A stretch of DNA of 64,000 nt, taken from the NCBI RefSeq assembly GCF_040436345.1, contig NC_133232.1:9342001-9406000 (forward strand). Direction: 5' to 3'. How positions within the stretch are numbered: the first letter of the stretch is position 1; the number at the start of each line of letters is the position of its first letter. This document shows positions 10,657 to 24,100 of the stretch, one piece after another. The notes beneath the pieces are model-generated. The model searched no databases. It was given only the letters and a program-made list of their open reading frames with translations, and had not been told where the DNA came from. This DNA comes from Pagrus major (Eukaryota; Chordata; Actinopteri; Spariformes; Sparidae). Position numbers and translations under genes: made by a program.

Positions 10657-13600
10657 ATGGCTGGGATTAAAGGTAAGACATTTACACTTTTTATTTCGTT
10701 TATAACGCCTCTGAAATCCGGCTCAGTTAATATAACTGTGTATGAATATCCTGAAGAGAGATGGATGCGTTGGTGATGTCCAGCTAGCTAACGGTAACGT
10801 GAGAGTAGTTAGCCGCAGGGCCAGTACACTCGGTAGCATGTAGCTGAATAGCCTGCATTCACTGGGCTAGAAGGAGGCGCTACTTAGTCAACACAATTAA
10901 GCGCACATTTGCTTCAGCTAGTTGAGACTACAGCCCTGTTATATTGCTATTACTATTATAATACAGTATTTAATGCAATTCCCTTTGAGTTGTATAACAA
11001 CGTAGTAGTTACCGTTATAATGCTAATGCTAGCCGCACCTGACTTCAGTAATTACTCAGCCGCTGACTGAGATGCTGTGCTTGTTCCAGTGAGCTGCCGG
11101 GATTAATTGCTGTTAACAAGCACTCACATTGACTGTATTACATTCAGAATTAAACATGAGCTCCTGATGGCATGGCTTAGCTGGCTAATGTAGCTGTTAC
11201 ACGTGAAATCAGCTGATTCATCACATGATAGCTTCAGTAGCCAGGGGCCCTGCTGCTGCTAAGATGTGATTGAGGGTCTCTGGATCAACACGCACACATT
11301 GAGAAAGAAGCTATGTGACTTTATCCATGCTGATATCCTCCCTTCTGTCTGTGTTGTAGCTCTCATCAGCCTGTCCTTTGGAGGGGCCATTGGCCTCATG
11401 TTCCTCATGCTAGGATGTGCCCTCCCTGTGTACGAGTAAGTACCACCAGCACACACCCTGTGAGCCTGCTAATGTGTGTGTCTGAAGGACACTGTTCATA
11501 CTTGGCACTCAAACACACCTTGGGTGATCCCAGATCAGGTTAACAGCTTTAAATGCATGGCTGGATTATCCTGCATGGGGGCTCCAGGTCATAAATGAAC
11601 TGCTGGGTCCTGAATACAAACTGCCACATGAGACAAAGACAGTATTTCCATCTTTGTGAACAATAAGCCCAGTTCCTCCCTGTTTCTGTTGTTTAGTACT
11701 TATATTGTGGAATATGACGTGGCCCCCAGCTTGATTGTGTTGTGGTTTGTGATGGATTTTCAGTGTCAGAGGCTGCAGAGGTGGTTGTTGAAGAAATACT
11801 AATGTGGAACTGCTGGAAAGATCATAACACTGGTTCTTCTATGCAGTAGAAAGACACAACTATTTTTGAAATAGGTGCTACATCACCAGATGAAACAGAG
11901 AATACGGGTGGTGGTATTCCCTTTGGCTCAAAAGGAAGAAAGTGTACAACAACCAGAATGCACTGGACCGATGAACACTCCCGCTGTTGGGTGACGTACT
12001 ATTTGGTTTTCGCTGGGAGTTTGCTCTAAACCAGGAAAGAGTAAGGCAGTAACAAACAATATTGTATTGTATCTAAACACTGGACTCAAATATGTTTTTA
12101 AAGGTGAGATATAGACAATGAAAAAGACCGTGGCTCATTTTTGGTCACCAGAGTCATCAGAGTTCTTTCAGCTTCCATTTTCACAGTACAGAAACAATAT
12201 GGGGGCCATTTCCAGTTCATGATCTTTTGCTAAAATATGTTTCTGAAAACATTTTAGGCAATAAATGGGCAGTTTAGTAACAGAATCTTGGTTTACAGTT
12301 TATCAGCATTGCCTAGTTTTGACAGTTTGATTGGAGTTTGGTGAGACGCCCCTCACTGGATCCAAGAGAGAGAAAGAGGGGCGGCTCTTGATCTTGACAC
12401 TCTACAGGAGCACAATTTTTGATGATAAAGCAGGACGCCCACCTGCGTTTAGTTTTGTCGCCCCTCAATTGCGTCATATCCCTTTTACCCTCTCTGGTTT
12501 CTATAACTTCTAAAGAACAGATGGCGATACAACAGATGATACGTCGAACAAGCTAGCAAGTTACTCTGTTGCTTACTATTGTTTGTGTCTCCTTATGTTA
12601 TTGTTTTGACTGAGAGACTCTTGCAGTGTATGAAATTACCACTAACCCATAGTCAAACAGAAAAACTTGGGCTTTTAGCTCACTGGACGGTTGCCTGCTT
12701 TGTATGTGCATGAATGTACAAAAACATCAAAGATCAATTCAGGGTGGAATATAAGTATATTTCTGAGATCGTGTCAAATGAGAGCCTGGTTTATTTGAAA
12801 CACACCACACCTCTCCAGTGTAGTTGCATACAGTTGATTTGCCTATTCAAATCAAGTCTGACTAGGTTTTTACAGTCACTGCATGAGACACATGGAGCTG
12901 CTGCCTCAGAGCAGGCTGTTGTAATCCAATCTCATTTGCATTTCAGCCATTGTCATCATACGAAATGACAGCCTCAGCTCTCCAGAATGTACTGGAAGAT
13001 GGTGGTTAGAAAATCAATTAGTGATGATTATTAGCAGAGCCTGACTGATATTATCAGCTAATTTTATCTTATCACAGATAAATCATGATCTGTAGCCAGC
13101 CAGTGAACAAAAAGAAATGAAGACTGAAGCTAATTTAATTATAGGTTTAATGTTAAAAATTTGCTGTTCTATATTCTGTTACTGTTAGCTGTAAAATGTC
13201 TTGTATCTTGGCCACAACACCATGATAAGTGATGTATTTATGTAAAAAAATATTGCTGGATATATGATCAGGTTTTTATTGGTTATGTCAAGTATTGGTA
13301 AGGCTGCATCAATATATAGTTAATAGGTTGTAGAAATATGGCTCCTTCCTCTTATAGCACATCTGTGAAGTTCGATAAAGTGCTGAGTGCTGAACAGTCT
13401 TGGACCCTTTTTTCTTCAGTTCACTTAACTACATTTTTCTCTCTTTTCACTCTCTGCAGCAAATACTGGCCTTTGTTCCTCCTCTTCTTCTACATCCTCT
13501 CTCCCATCCCTTACTGCATCTCGCGGAGGGTGGTCGACGACACAGACTCGGCCAGTAACGCCTGCAAAGAGCTGGCCATCTTCCTCACGACGGGCATTGT

Positions 13601-15421
13601 CATTTCAGCCTTCGGCCTGCCCATCGTCTTTGCAAGAGCAGAAGTGGTGAGTTACAGCAGCTTCTTAGTGCTTCATATTACTTTCATCACTTCCTGGAAA
13701 ACTGGTAATAGAAAGCATCTATAGAGTGAACCACAACAGATTTTGAAATAGTCCACATCTCCCATCTTTAACCTCAAACATTACCTCTTAATCTGTCAGT
13801 TTTTGTAAGACACTGTGACCCTGTTCAGACCTATTATTATCTGTCCTAAGTGATCTGATCACAAGTAGACAGCTCTAAGTATAGGTGTGATTGACCACAA
13901 GAAACATTGAGGATGCATTTGAGATCTGATCAGTCAGACCGCATATTTAACTAGAAACTGCAATATCTCCAGATTCCCTTGAAAAATTGCACAATTTAAA
14001 AAATTATTGACTGGGAAGAAACTTTTTTATGAAATGGCTATGGCAAATTATGAATTCATTGTGCCCTCTTGTAAATTTGGCATTAAATGCATGACATTAA
14101 GTTTTTTCTTTTCTTGAAAAAAGTGTTGGTTTGTCATCACTGGACCATCCTGTCTACTTTTATTGCATTTTACCTGCCAACATTTAGCAGCTGTTTCAAC
14201 TGATTTCACCATTTACACTACATTTATGAAAGAAGACAAGATTATATGGATGGTAAACATGTCAGATTTTACAAATACAGTAAGAAGTAACCTATATAGT
14301 TGAGTTCTTTGTTCCCCATAGAGAAAGACCCCAGACTCCCTTAAAAAATGCTAAAGTTTGTGAGTTTTTGAGGTACGATAAACTTTATAAACCTTTCTAA
14401 ATACGTCTGACAAATTCTGAACTATTTTAGCTTTCGTATAAATTCAGCAACGGTTATACATTAAGAAATTTCTTTCTCTGTGTAAAAAACCTTGTGTCTG
14501 TTTGTCCTAGTGATGTAGATGTTTATTTGCATATAGAGCAGGGAAGGGATCAAATCACTCAGGACGGATGTTAATACCAGGTCTGAACAGGCTCTCTCTG
14601 TTTATTCTGGTGAAACACACCCACTTTTTTACTCTCTCTCCTCATGTTTACAAGAGCTTAATTTAATTACAGAAACAATATTGGCCCCCGACAAATCCAC
14701 TATTTACTCCATTTACTCCAGCATTTGCCAAAAATTAGATGTTAAACCAGATGTTATTTGGCCTTTTTAAAAAACAAACTATATAATAAAACTATATATT
14801 TCTAACCATTTTTTAGTATAAATGTCTTCATTAGGAACCGATGGGTGTCAGCCTTAAAGCCGTAGACAGGGAAGAGATGTCTGTAACCAAAAGATTTACA
14901 GTATTTCTGTTTTTAAGGGTTATCTCTGCCTCCCCACCAGGTTTGGTTTTGGCAGCCGATGTAGAAGCAGGCATACTAATTTGACAAGGAAGAATATTAA
15001 AATAAAAAGTGAAAGCAAACCAGCGAGACAATTAGTAAAAATTACTTTAAAAAATCATGTTTGTCTCCCTCGCTGACAGATGCTCCAGCTGCAGCGAGGA
15101 CATGATTAGCATTTAGCTCCTGGCTGCTGTAAACATCCCTTCTTGCTGTGTGTCCTGAATACACAACTGAGGAGCAGCGTGTGGAAATGATTCTGTAAAC
15201 TGTTGCTGTTGACACCCACTTGATTTTGGCCTAAATATGCTGTGCAGTCTGGCAGCACGCAGGCAGCATTTGTTAACCTGAATTATTGATGTGTTGGTTT
15301 ACAGATCGCCTGGGGGGCGTGTGCGCTCGTGCTAACGGGTAACGTAGTCATCTTCGGGACCATCCTGGGCTTCTTCCTGGTCTTTGGATCCAACGACGAC
15401 TTCAGTTGGCAGCAGTGGTAA
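10657..15421 (+). CDS. leprotl1: LEPROTL1, leptin receptor overlapping transcript-like 1 (complete)
   Basis: Exons 10657-10672, 11360-11435, 13460-13646 and 15305-15421 join in frame to 131 residues, the normal vertebrate length. The protein starts [18 protein letters not shown] and ends [10 protein letters not shown]. Key stretches are [16 protein letters not shown] and [15 protein letters not shown]. It has four hydrophobic segments and belongs to the VPS55/OB-RGRP family of Golgi and endosomal membrane proteins, which act in endosome-to-lysosome sorting and limit receptor display at the cell surface. LEPROTL1 fits better than its paralogue LEPROT ([33 protein letters not shown]). The start has G at -3 and G at +4. 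Junction codons are AAA-G|CT and GA|C. All introns are GT-AG. It is divergent from SRP72. Confidence 0.97.
13820..14591. mobile_element. Non-autonomous inverted-repeat element in LEPROTL1 intron 3
   Basis: The left end reads CCTGTTCAGACCT...CTGTCCTAAGTGATCTGATC; the right end, complemented, reads CCTGTTCAGACCT...CCGTCCTGAGTGATTTGATC. The ~45-base inverted repeats enclose about 680 bases without a coding frame. I recognise the end sequence as a common teleost repeat but cannot name the family. A clear target duplication is not visible. Confidence 0.75.
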
Positions 15422-16620
15422 AACAGCAGAGAGGGGGACCTTAGTCTGAACTGTTTTTATTAGCGTTACAACTTATTATTATTATTATGGTATTACTGTT
15501 TGGTTCTTGTTGTTGTTATTTATATGATGACCGCCCATCCATAGACTCACACCAAACCAGTGCAATACTTTCTTTTTTTTTACCGCCTGCATCATATTGA
15601 ACTGACACGTGTGGGATGGAAAATGCTGACTTTGAGTTGGATTGTTTTCTCATTTTAGTTTCGCTCTCTGACTTTGGCTCTCTGACTGTGTTTGTCAGTT
15701 TTCTCCATTTGCGTGTCGAGCATTGTAAGCTGTCGAGCGCTGGTGAACAAATACGTGAAAAAGATTCTGATTGATGTCGAATAAGACTTAATCTGACCAA
15801 ACAGGCAGGGTCATACTTTGTCTGGGCTCCGTTCTCTATTTAGTAGACACACTGGAAGAAGCTTTTACTTCACTCAGTTGAGTGTAAATCAGCAGAAAAC
15901 TGATGGAAAATCTGTACAGCACAAGCTCAGATTTCACCAATCCTGATGACAAAGAGGTCCATTTCCAGTGGGCACGGGTGTTATTGATTGAAACTGTGTC
16001 TATTTTTTATTTTTGTCACAATGAAAGGTGAAAATTCAGCTGAAAGAATGCAGATTTTTAATTAGTTTTCTGCTAATGTTGCTAAGATGTGAAAGCAAAC
16101 AAGTCTAAAAGATCACTGTCATCCTTCAAACCCTGTTACATGTGTAAATGTGATTTAAATCCAGCCGTATGTTCTTTCTTTCTGTTTGAAGGTTGTTTTT
16201 TTTTTAATGTCTGCACTCCATAAAAATCATTTGTCATCACACTTAATAAGGAGACAAGGTTCAGGAGCAGTGAGAGGAGAGGATTCATTCAAACGTCCTC
16301 ACCACCACCGCAGAGATCAAATTAAACTGACTTGGTGATTTCCCAGGTGCCAACTGGATGCAGGCTGCTTATTCACCCTGTTTTTTTTTGCACATGATAG
16401 CTCGTACCTCACTCTCAGTATGGGTAAGCCTCGCCTCGTCAGGTCAAGACAGCATGGAAAGCCGTACAGTAGCCGCCAGCTAGCGTAGGATTAGCTCGAG
16501 GACAGCAGCCTTGTTGGACGCTCAAGCCAAGCCAAGCTAAGAATATAAAGGCCTGGTTGGTCACTAACAGCTCTTAAGCTTTTCAATGTGACTCCTTCAA
16601 AATAAAAGAATCCAGCGTCT
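15422..16620 (+). other. LEPROTL1 3' untranslated region (end inferred)
   Basis: After the TAA at 15419-15421 there is about 1.2 kb without convincing coding sequence, then AATAAA at 16601-16606. Further AATAAA hexamers near 18689 and 18810 could give longer transcripts. Confidence 0.5.
16601..16606 (+). other. Candidate polyadenylation signal AATAAA for LEPROTL1
   Basis: Canonical hexamer in CAAAATAAAAGAATCC, about 1.18 kb after the stop. Use cannot be proven from sequence. Confidence 0.45.
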
Positions 16621-19600
16621 ATGCTCAGTGTTAATGTCGTATTTCTCTCTAGAAGCACACACCGTCGCATTTCCTCACACCAGCATTTTCATGATACAAA
16701 CACTGTTATGTTTTATGATTTGTTTTGGAGAGTTTCTATGATCTCTGGCCTGTGGGAAGGAAAGTTTGTACACTGGTTTGCTTAATCTGTTGGCAGCTTT
16801 GGGATCAGCACAGCCTGCAGTCAGTCAGGTGCTGCCCTCCTGTCGGCTGTTTAACTGCATTAGTGGAGGCTAAACTAAAGGAACTTAGCGTCTGCTGCCT
16901 CGTTGAAGCACTGGTGTGTTGAGTGTCTACTATTTCCTGTTTTTTGTTTGATGGCTCAGTTTGAATATGTGCTCTCTGGAAGATGATTTAAATGGTACTG
17001 AAGTTCTATAATTTGTTTAAAATGTGACTAATAATTTCAAGACAGCCCAGGTGATTCTTTCCAGTTGTTAGTAGTTCCGTAGGTAGCTTTATGGCCTTTC
17101 GACAAAGCTCATAAAGTAACGTACCTTTGAGTGAATATAGCTAACAAAAGGTTTTCAAACTAGAAAGACAGAAAAAGCAATTAAATACAGTCCATGTAGC
17201 TGAATTAAACAAATACAGTACAGTGCAACACTAACAGTTGATCTGAAGCACAAATTAATATTGAATGATGAAATAAGGACTCAATTAGATGACAGTGGTG
17301 AGACGTAAATTGTTATGTTATTTGGTTGAACTGACCCTTTAATGTTAAGGAATCATCTACTGAGGGTAGGATGGATTTCCATGCAGAGCAGATTTCCAAT
17401 GATAGATTATAACACTCATAATATCCACATGTTTTGTCCCACAGCGTAATTTCTACTTTCAGAACAACATTTTCTGACTTAAAATCACAAATACAGTAAA
17501 TAAAACTTTTAAAGGAGTAGTACAACATTTGAGTACATTTTCTTTCAAGAGTTAGATGAGAAAATTGCTGATCTGTAGCATATTTGACATTGTGCAGTAC
17601 CCTGTAACGAAGACGCTTTACTACGCTGGATTTATTTTTGTTTTGTTTACACTGAATCAAACCATGGCGGCATAATGATGCCCCATTGTGTGGTTTTTGG
17701 ATAGCATACCGCTGTTCCACAAGAGGCGTAATGTGTAACACGATAAATGTAACATTTTACGTACGCTTCAGGCAGCACTTTCTAAACAATGGAATAACAA
17801 CAGTCATTTACCCTGTCTGTTTTTATGGTGGGTCTCTGACTCTTGGTATAAGCCTGATATTGGGCGCCTATTTCACGTGACATTCCCTTCTTCCTTCTGC
17901 TATCTGCGTGTTACTGTTTCAAAACCCCGCCGCTACAGGAGACAACAACAACCATCTCTGAGGTAACAACCTACATGCAAAACATGTGCATGTGCCCCCA
18001 CCGACACTGTCTTCTCATATAACTCTCATCTAACAATTGGTTCCTTCTGCCTGAATCACACTAACAGCTACACTTTCTAAAGAAGAACAAAAAGTTCCCA
18101 CATTAATTAAAAACTGTGGGAAGCAGAAAAAAACAAAACATTGGAAATCTGCCTCAGGAGCCGGTCTCTAAAAGCACTAACCGACATCTGCATTAACACT
18201 TCACACTCAGCTATAATATTTTTGTACTTCCTCATCTGTCACATGACTCTTCCAGAGATCACAAACTCAGTGAAGGCAGCGATTGTATTAAAATGTATTT
18301 AACTAAGTTACTGAATATTGAAAACTACTGACATGATTTGTGCATATTATAATGTGACACTACTCTGAATCTAAACGAACGTGAACATGCTCCCAGCAGT
18401 AGATTTACCCACTGGTGGTGGTCTGTAAACCAGTCTGTGTTTGGACAAGCAGGGTAACTCCATATTGTGTTCCCGTATGACGCTATGTTTTCCGTTTTCT
18501 CCCTGATGTGAAGAATCTGGTCTGTAGACAGGTTTTTTTCTCTGTTTCTGTTTTAAGAGAGATGTTACGCTGTGTTTCTCACACGTTTGGGGGGATATTG
18601 TATTTATTTATTTCATGTACAACGCCATTTTCTATCTACAACTTTTGTGTTCAAGAGGTAGAAGTCAGCATGGTGGTTTTCTTTTTTTTAATAAATGCCA
18701 TTTTTGAACATTCTCTCCTTTGAATGACTACAAATGCATTTGCTCTGCTGCTGAGACTGGATCAGATCAGACACACATGCTCACTGTGAGACTTCGACAC
18801 CTGACGGGAAATAAACTTAACTGATATCATCGGCATGGCCTATTTAGTTTGTCCTGCTGGTGAGCGGCACTCAGGAGAATCAGCACGTTTCTAGACAGAA
18901 AGAATAGAGTCAAAACATCTCAACATGTCAGGCGGAATGGAGGTGAGGATTTTTGATTCTGAAGGGAAGTCAACTTGATTTTCACCAATTTACTCGTTGT
19001 TTGAAAGGGTGCTGGAAATCCTTGGTGTATTCAGAAGTGCTTGGAATTGTAACTGCATTACTTTAATAATAACAACACTTTAATTTTGGTACGACCAAGT
19101 CTACTTACAGACAGGTGACACATTTTTAAATGTGAAACTTGTTTTGTGCTTTCCTTTAATCTGGTACCCCTCTGTCGATATAGCACAATAACATCTGATA
19201 TAATGTGACGAAGTCAAACACTCATTTTGAGTACAGTATATGTATATAAATATGTAAGTTATTACATCTGTAAGGTGCCTGAAAAGCTTAAATTTCCCTT
19301 GAAAAGTGCTTAAATTTGACTATGGATAAAGGTGTACGAACCCTATTTCAGAAATTGCTACATGGTTGTGGCTCTAGCAGGAAGTTTGAACATCTCTTTA
19401 TTATTAGGTTTAATTTGGGTGGATAACTACCTTTATGTAAACAACAACTAAATGTATTTCACAAAGAAATTCATTATAACATATTTATATGTACAGTATA
19501 CAAAGTAAGAAAACAAGGTTTTCCTGACAGGAGACTGGGAGGAGCAGCTGTGTTTTGTCTCCCTCTGCTGGTATAAATATAATAGTAACTGGAACAGCAG

Positions 19601-20118
19601 CATGCAAAGTTAAACACACTGTCAACACCTCTATGAGAAGAGAGAAGAAAAAGATCCAAGTGAGAAAATGTCTCATTTATAGACATGTTTGGCACCAACG
19701 AGCCCCAACTTCACACTAATGAGAACATTTAAAAAGTTAAAACCGTCTCTTCTTTTATCACCAAAACTTTTTACTGTTTTTTATTATCACTTTACATTTT
19801 TTGTTGTGCTTCATAGGTGTAATAATACAAGTACACAGCATAGTGTACTTTTTTAAATTTGTAATGTGTTTCTACTATCAAGCAAGAAAACAAAAAGTCC
19901 CTGGGATGCTGCTGTGCACCATCCTGATACTGAATAAATAGTTAAACTCAAATAGTAACAAAGAAATCTCTGGGATACATTACGATCTTTAAAGGAATAA
20001 TTCAAAAATTTATAATTAAATTTACAAAACACAGAGAGCATGTATCTCCACTAAGGCAGCACAATTCACTGCAAAATCTGCATCCAGATCTGGATCTGCA
20101 TTACAACACACACACAGA
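16621..20118. other. Spacer without recognised gene
   Basis: Short open frames on both strands here have no splice context or family resemblance. The stretch 18508-18723 may be a distal LEPROTL1 3' UTR ending at an AATAAA near 18689. Otherwise I see only AT-rich single-copy-looking sequence. Confidence 0.5.
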
Positions 20119-20340
20119 CAGCGGTGGAGGAAATATTCAGCTCCTTTAGATAAGTACCACACTGTAAAGTAATATAATAATAATATATAATAATACTCTT
20201 ACAATTAGAAGTCCTGCATTATAAATGTTTCTTTAGTAAAAGTGTGTATAATTAAAGATAATCACAAGAATCTACTTAAAAGTAAAAAGTACATGGATTA
20301 AAAGTAAAAGTACTCAAAGCAGAAAAATATTTCCTGTGAC
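20119..20340 (+). repeat. Teleost AAAAGTACT-type interspersed repeat
   Basis: It begins CAGCGGTGGAGGAAATATTC and contains AGAAGTCCTGCATTATAAAT, AAAGTAAAAAGTAC and AAAAGTACTCAAAGCAGAAA. These phrases recur in a very common teleost non-autonomous repeat, remembered as hAT-like. The right end is not defined. Confidence 0.6.
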
Positions 20341-21157
20341 TGTTTATCTATTATGTATTACATCAGTAGATTATTATGACTCATACAGGATTTTACCATT
20401 GTAGCTGGTTGAGATGGAGCTCATTTTGAAAGGGACTGCGACCGATCTTTTTTTTTTTTCATTTCATTTCATTTTCTGTTTTTTTTGTCCAACCAATGGT
20501 TCAAAACTCAAAATAGTAAAATAATTGAAATAAAAAACAGCAAATCCTGGCATTTGAGAAGCATGAACTGTTTTTACATGAAAATATTCTGTACATGCAA
20601 ACTACTGCTACACAATACTGACACATCCGATACAAACAATACAAGCTGTTATTAAATGTCAGTGGTGTTTTCCTCTGTAAAACCTTTCGTGCTGATCTAT
20701 ATTATAAAAGAACTAACCTGAGGCTGCTGCTTTTGAGATGCTTCGCCTGCCTGACACAACATGCCCGACTCTCTGCAGCTCTCTTCTGCAGGATTCACAG
20801 CCTCCGGGCATAAAAACTATATTTGCATATAACATAAGATCAAACCTTCAATTTGTGCATAAAAACAAGTGACGGGGTTCCTATTTGTTCAAGCAGCGAG
20901 CCAAACAAAACACATCAGGCCTTAACACACACACACATAGAGCAGCAGCACACCTCCATGTTATGACAACAGACGCTCAGATTAATGCTTAAACTTGCCC
21001 TCTGACGGCATGCTTCTTTAGGACACACACACTTCATGTGCAGGAGAGTAAAACACTGTCCCGTCTGACCTTATGGGACACACCTGCTGTGCCCTGAGGA
21101 TCATGGGAAGGTGGAAGAAGCTTTAGATCGAAGAGAGAAATTCAGACTCAGACGAGC

Positions 21158-24100
21158 ATGAAGAGGTTTTTCAGAGCTCACCGGGACGAGGACTACAGTC
21201 AGATCCAGTATCTGACGGCCAAGTGCACCCGGCTGGCTCATGATAAAGGTAAGACGAGGAGGTCGGGACTCTGACCTCTGAGGGGAGAGTTACACATTCA
21301 CATGTTACTGGAGGTTACTGGTTCAGACTGGTGTGAACTGCCATTATTCCTGTCATGTTGTTTCTGTCTCTAATTCACATCTTTTTTATTAATGTTGCCT
21401 TAAAAAGAAAGTTACAAAGTCTCAGATTATATAATAAACTGTACGAGAGAAATGTGATCTAATGTAATGTATAATCTAGGACATACAGTACTGTAGTAAC
21501 TTCACACCTCTTGCTTTTTGTATGTGTTTATGCTTCATGTTGGCTGTCAGTAGTAGGATAAGCATGTCTTTAGTATCTGTGAAACTTTAGCATTTTGTTG
21601 TTTGAGTGGATAATATAAATTAACTTGGTTCAAACATGAGTTGAAAGTGAAAATGTGCCTCATAGACTGTAGACATGTGCGTCTGGTTGTATTGCCTTAA
21701 TGGTGTCGGGGTTAATAGGGAAGAAACAACATTTAATAGAGTTATCTGATGAAAACTGTTAGAATACACCACAGTGACATCATCGACTATATCGTAGCTT
21801 CAACGTAGAGAGAGATGTATGATAAGGAAATTATTATGGAGAACAACAAGGGAAATAAAACACTTTTACTTTCTTTGTTGTGTGTTTTTGAGAGTGATTT
21901 TTCAGGTTGTATTCACGTAAACTTTCCAGTTTTCTTTTCTGGTTTTTTTTACTGACTGATTTTAAATTTCTTTAATATTGTGAGTGTTAGGGGTAGACCG
22001 ATTATCAGCCCTGGCCGATATTCAGCATTTTTTCAATTATCTCAATACTCAAGTAAATTACCTCAAAATTGTACTCACCCTAAAATCAAAAAATACATAG
22101 TGCTATTTCTCAATCTAGGTTAATGTGCTGTGAGCTGCTGGATTCTGGTGACATCTCTCTGGCCAATATCTCCAAAACAATAAATCTAGATGGATAAATA
22201 GCACCACTGGTAAAGGAAAAATATGTTACTGTCCCTTTAAATAACCACACTATAATTATGGACTACACTGACAATGTACATATTTGTAATTCAAACTGTC
22301 AGTTCTGTTTGTCAAGGGTTTCTTTGTTAAGGAGCAAACTGTAGTTAAGATAAGAAACCAAGCGGGAAGAGACGAGGACATGGGAAGAGAGACTATAAAA
22401 ACATAAAGAAATCTGACCTTTATCAACCTCTGCTGATGATTCGAAAGAGATCTAAGAGAAATGTGTGTAAAAACTATATTAGAGACACTAAACTCCGTCG
22501 TGACAGCAGTGTTGAGGTGACGTGGTGGGAATGAGAGGAAAGTTTTTTGCCAGAAGTGTCAGCGGCTGACATACAACCCCACATTTAAAGTGTTATGGTT
22601 TCAAACATTATTTTAAACTGTGGGTAGTAAAAACACACTTTTTCATGTCCAAGTGGCACACAGTCAGCAGATCTTCTGTTTTTAATGAAAATCAGTCCAA
22701 CCCTGACTCTGGTTCTGTTCTCTGTGGCTGCAGCAGTGCTCGACGGGGAGTTCCTGGTGTCCAGAGACCGGGAGAGGAAGCTGCAGCATGATCTGGAGGC
22801 TGCGACCGCTCGACTCCGTCACCAGGAGCAGCTGAACATGGAGCTCAGGATGAAGCAGGATGAGCTCATCAGCAGGATCCACCAGCAACAGGTGAACTGG
22901 GTTATAAGATGTCTGTCAGAGGTTTAAGCTGATCTGTAGGCAGGAAGAAAGAAATAATATCATTATTTGTTTTTTTTACCAAAGCAAGTCGAGGTCGTTT
23001 ATCTAGTTATGTTACAACTTTCTCTTAAGCAGCTATTCATAACCTTTTTTTTTTTTTAAACAGCTAGTATCTAACTCTGTCTGCCATTTGGTGCTAGAAA
23101 TGTAGAGTAGAGCCTTCTTTTCTGAAAAAGCTGCATGCTTCTGCTGAAAATGAGATTGCTGAGATTGAACCAGACAGTAAATGTGCCATAAAACCCAAAA
23201 CTATTAGTTAAAAAAGACTTAAAAAGCTCCATAGAGCTGCAGATTTAGCTGATAGCTTTCACCAAAACAACACTCAGCTCTATTTTAACCTCCAGTGTTC
23301 GTGTGGCAATTACAGGCTTGTTTGGAAACACTTACCTGAAGGAGTGATTTTTTAAATTTGTGTCATTTCATCTTGTAGTGTTTAACCTCATTACAATCCC
23401 ATAATTTAAATCCATGTAGCCATGACGATACCAGAGGGCCACCTATGCTGCAATTACTGAAATTACACTGGAATTAGGCTACCAGTAAGTGCCAGTGTTA
23501 ACATACTGTAAATAGGGAGGTTTTGGCAGTGGTTACCAACTTTAAGGGTTTTTGGCTCCTCGAGTTTGATTGAAGAGAGATTTTATTCTTTTCTCACGCT
23601 GCACGATTTGAATACAATTAGAGGAAAGATCCAGTCATTCATAGGATATAATGTGTAACATTTCTACATTAAAATGAGTTGAAATGTTGAGTTGTACACT
23701 TACCTAATCCTGAATGTTTCCAACAATGTCCAAGCTTTCAAACCAGAGAACGTTAACTCAAGGTAACTCAAGGTAACGGTGCGTTAACTCAAGGTAACGG
23801 TGCGTTAACTCAAGGTAACGGTGCGTTAACTCAAGGTAACGGTGCGTTAACTCAAGGTAACGGTGCGTTAACTCAAGGTAACGGTGCGTTAACTCAAGGT
23901 AACGGTGCGTTAACTCAAGGTAACGGTGCGTTTCATTTGGTCGCCTGTCACCATGACTTCCTGGTTAACATCACATGATAAGTCAGTGAACACGGCAAAA
24001 CATAACTTGACCTCCTCCGTGAACATTTCTGCATGAGTCACATGGATTTTCAGCCAACACATCTAATACATAAACGACTGAACAGGTCGAATGCCAGTGA

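Noticed and set aside
18508..18723. 71-codon plus-strand frame
   Set aside because: It begins without a good start context and ends beside an AATAAA; a distal 3' UTR of LEPROTL1 explains it better.
23752..23930. CRISPR-like regular array
   Set aside because: The units abut without unique spacers and lie in a fish intron; it is a minisatellite.
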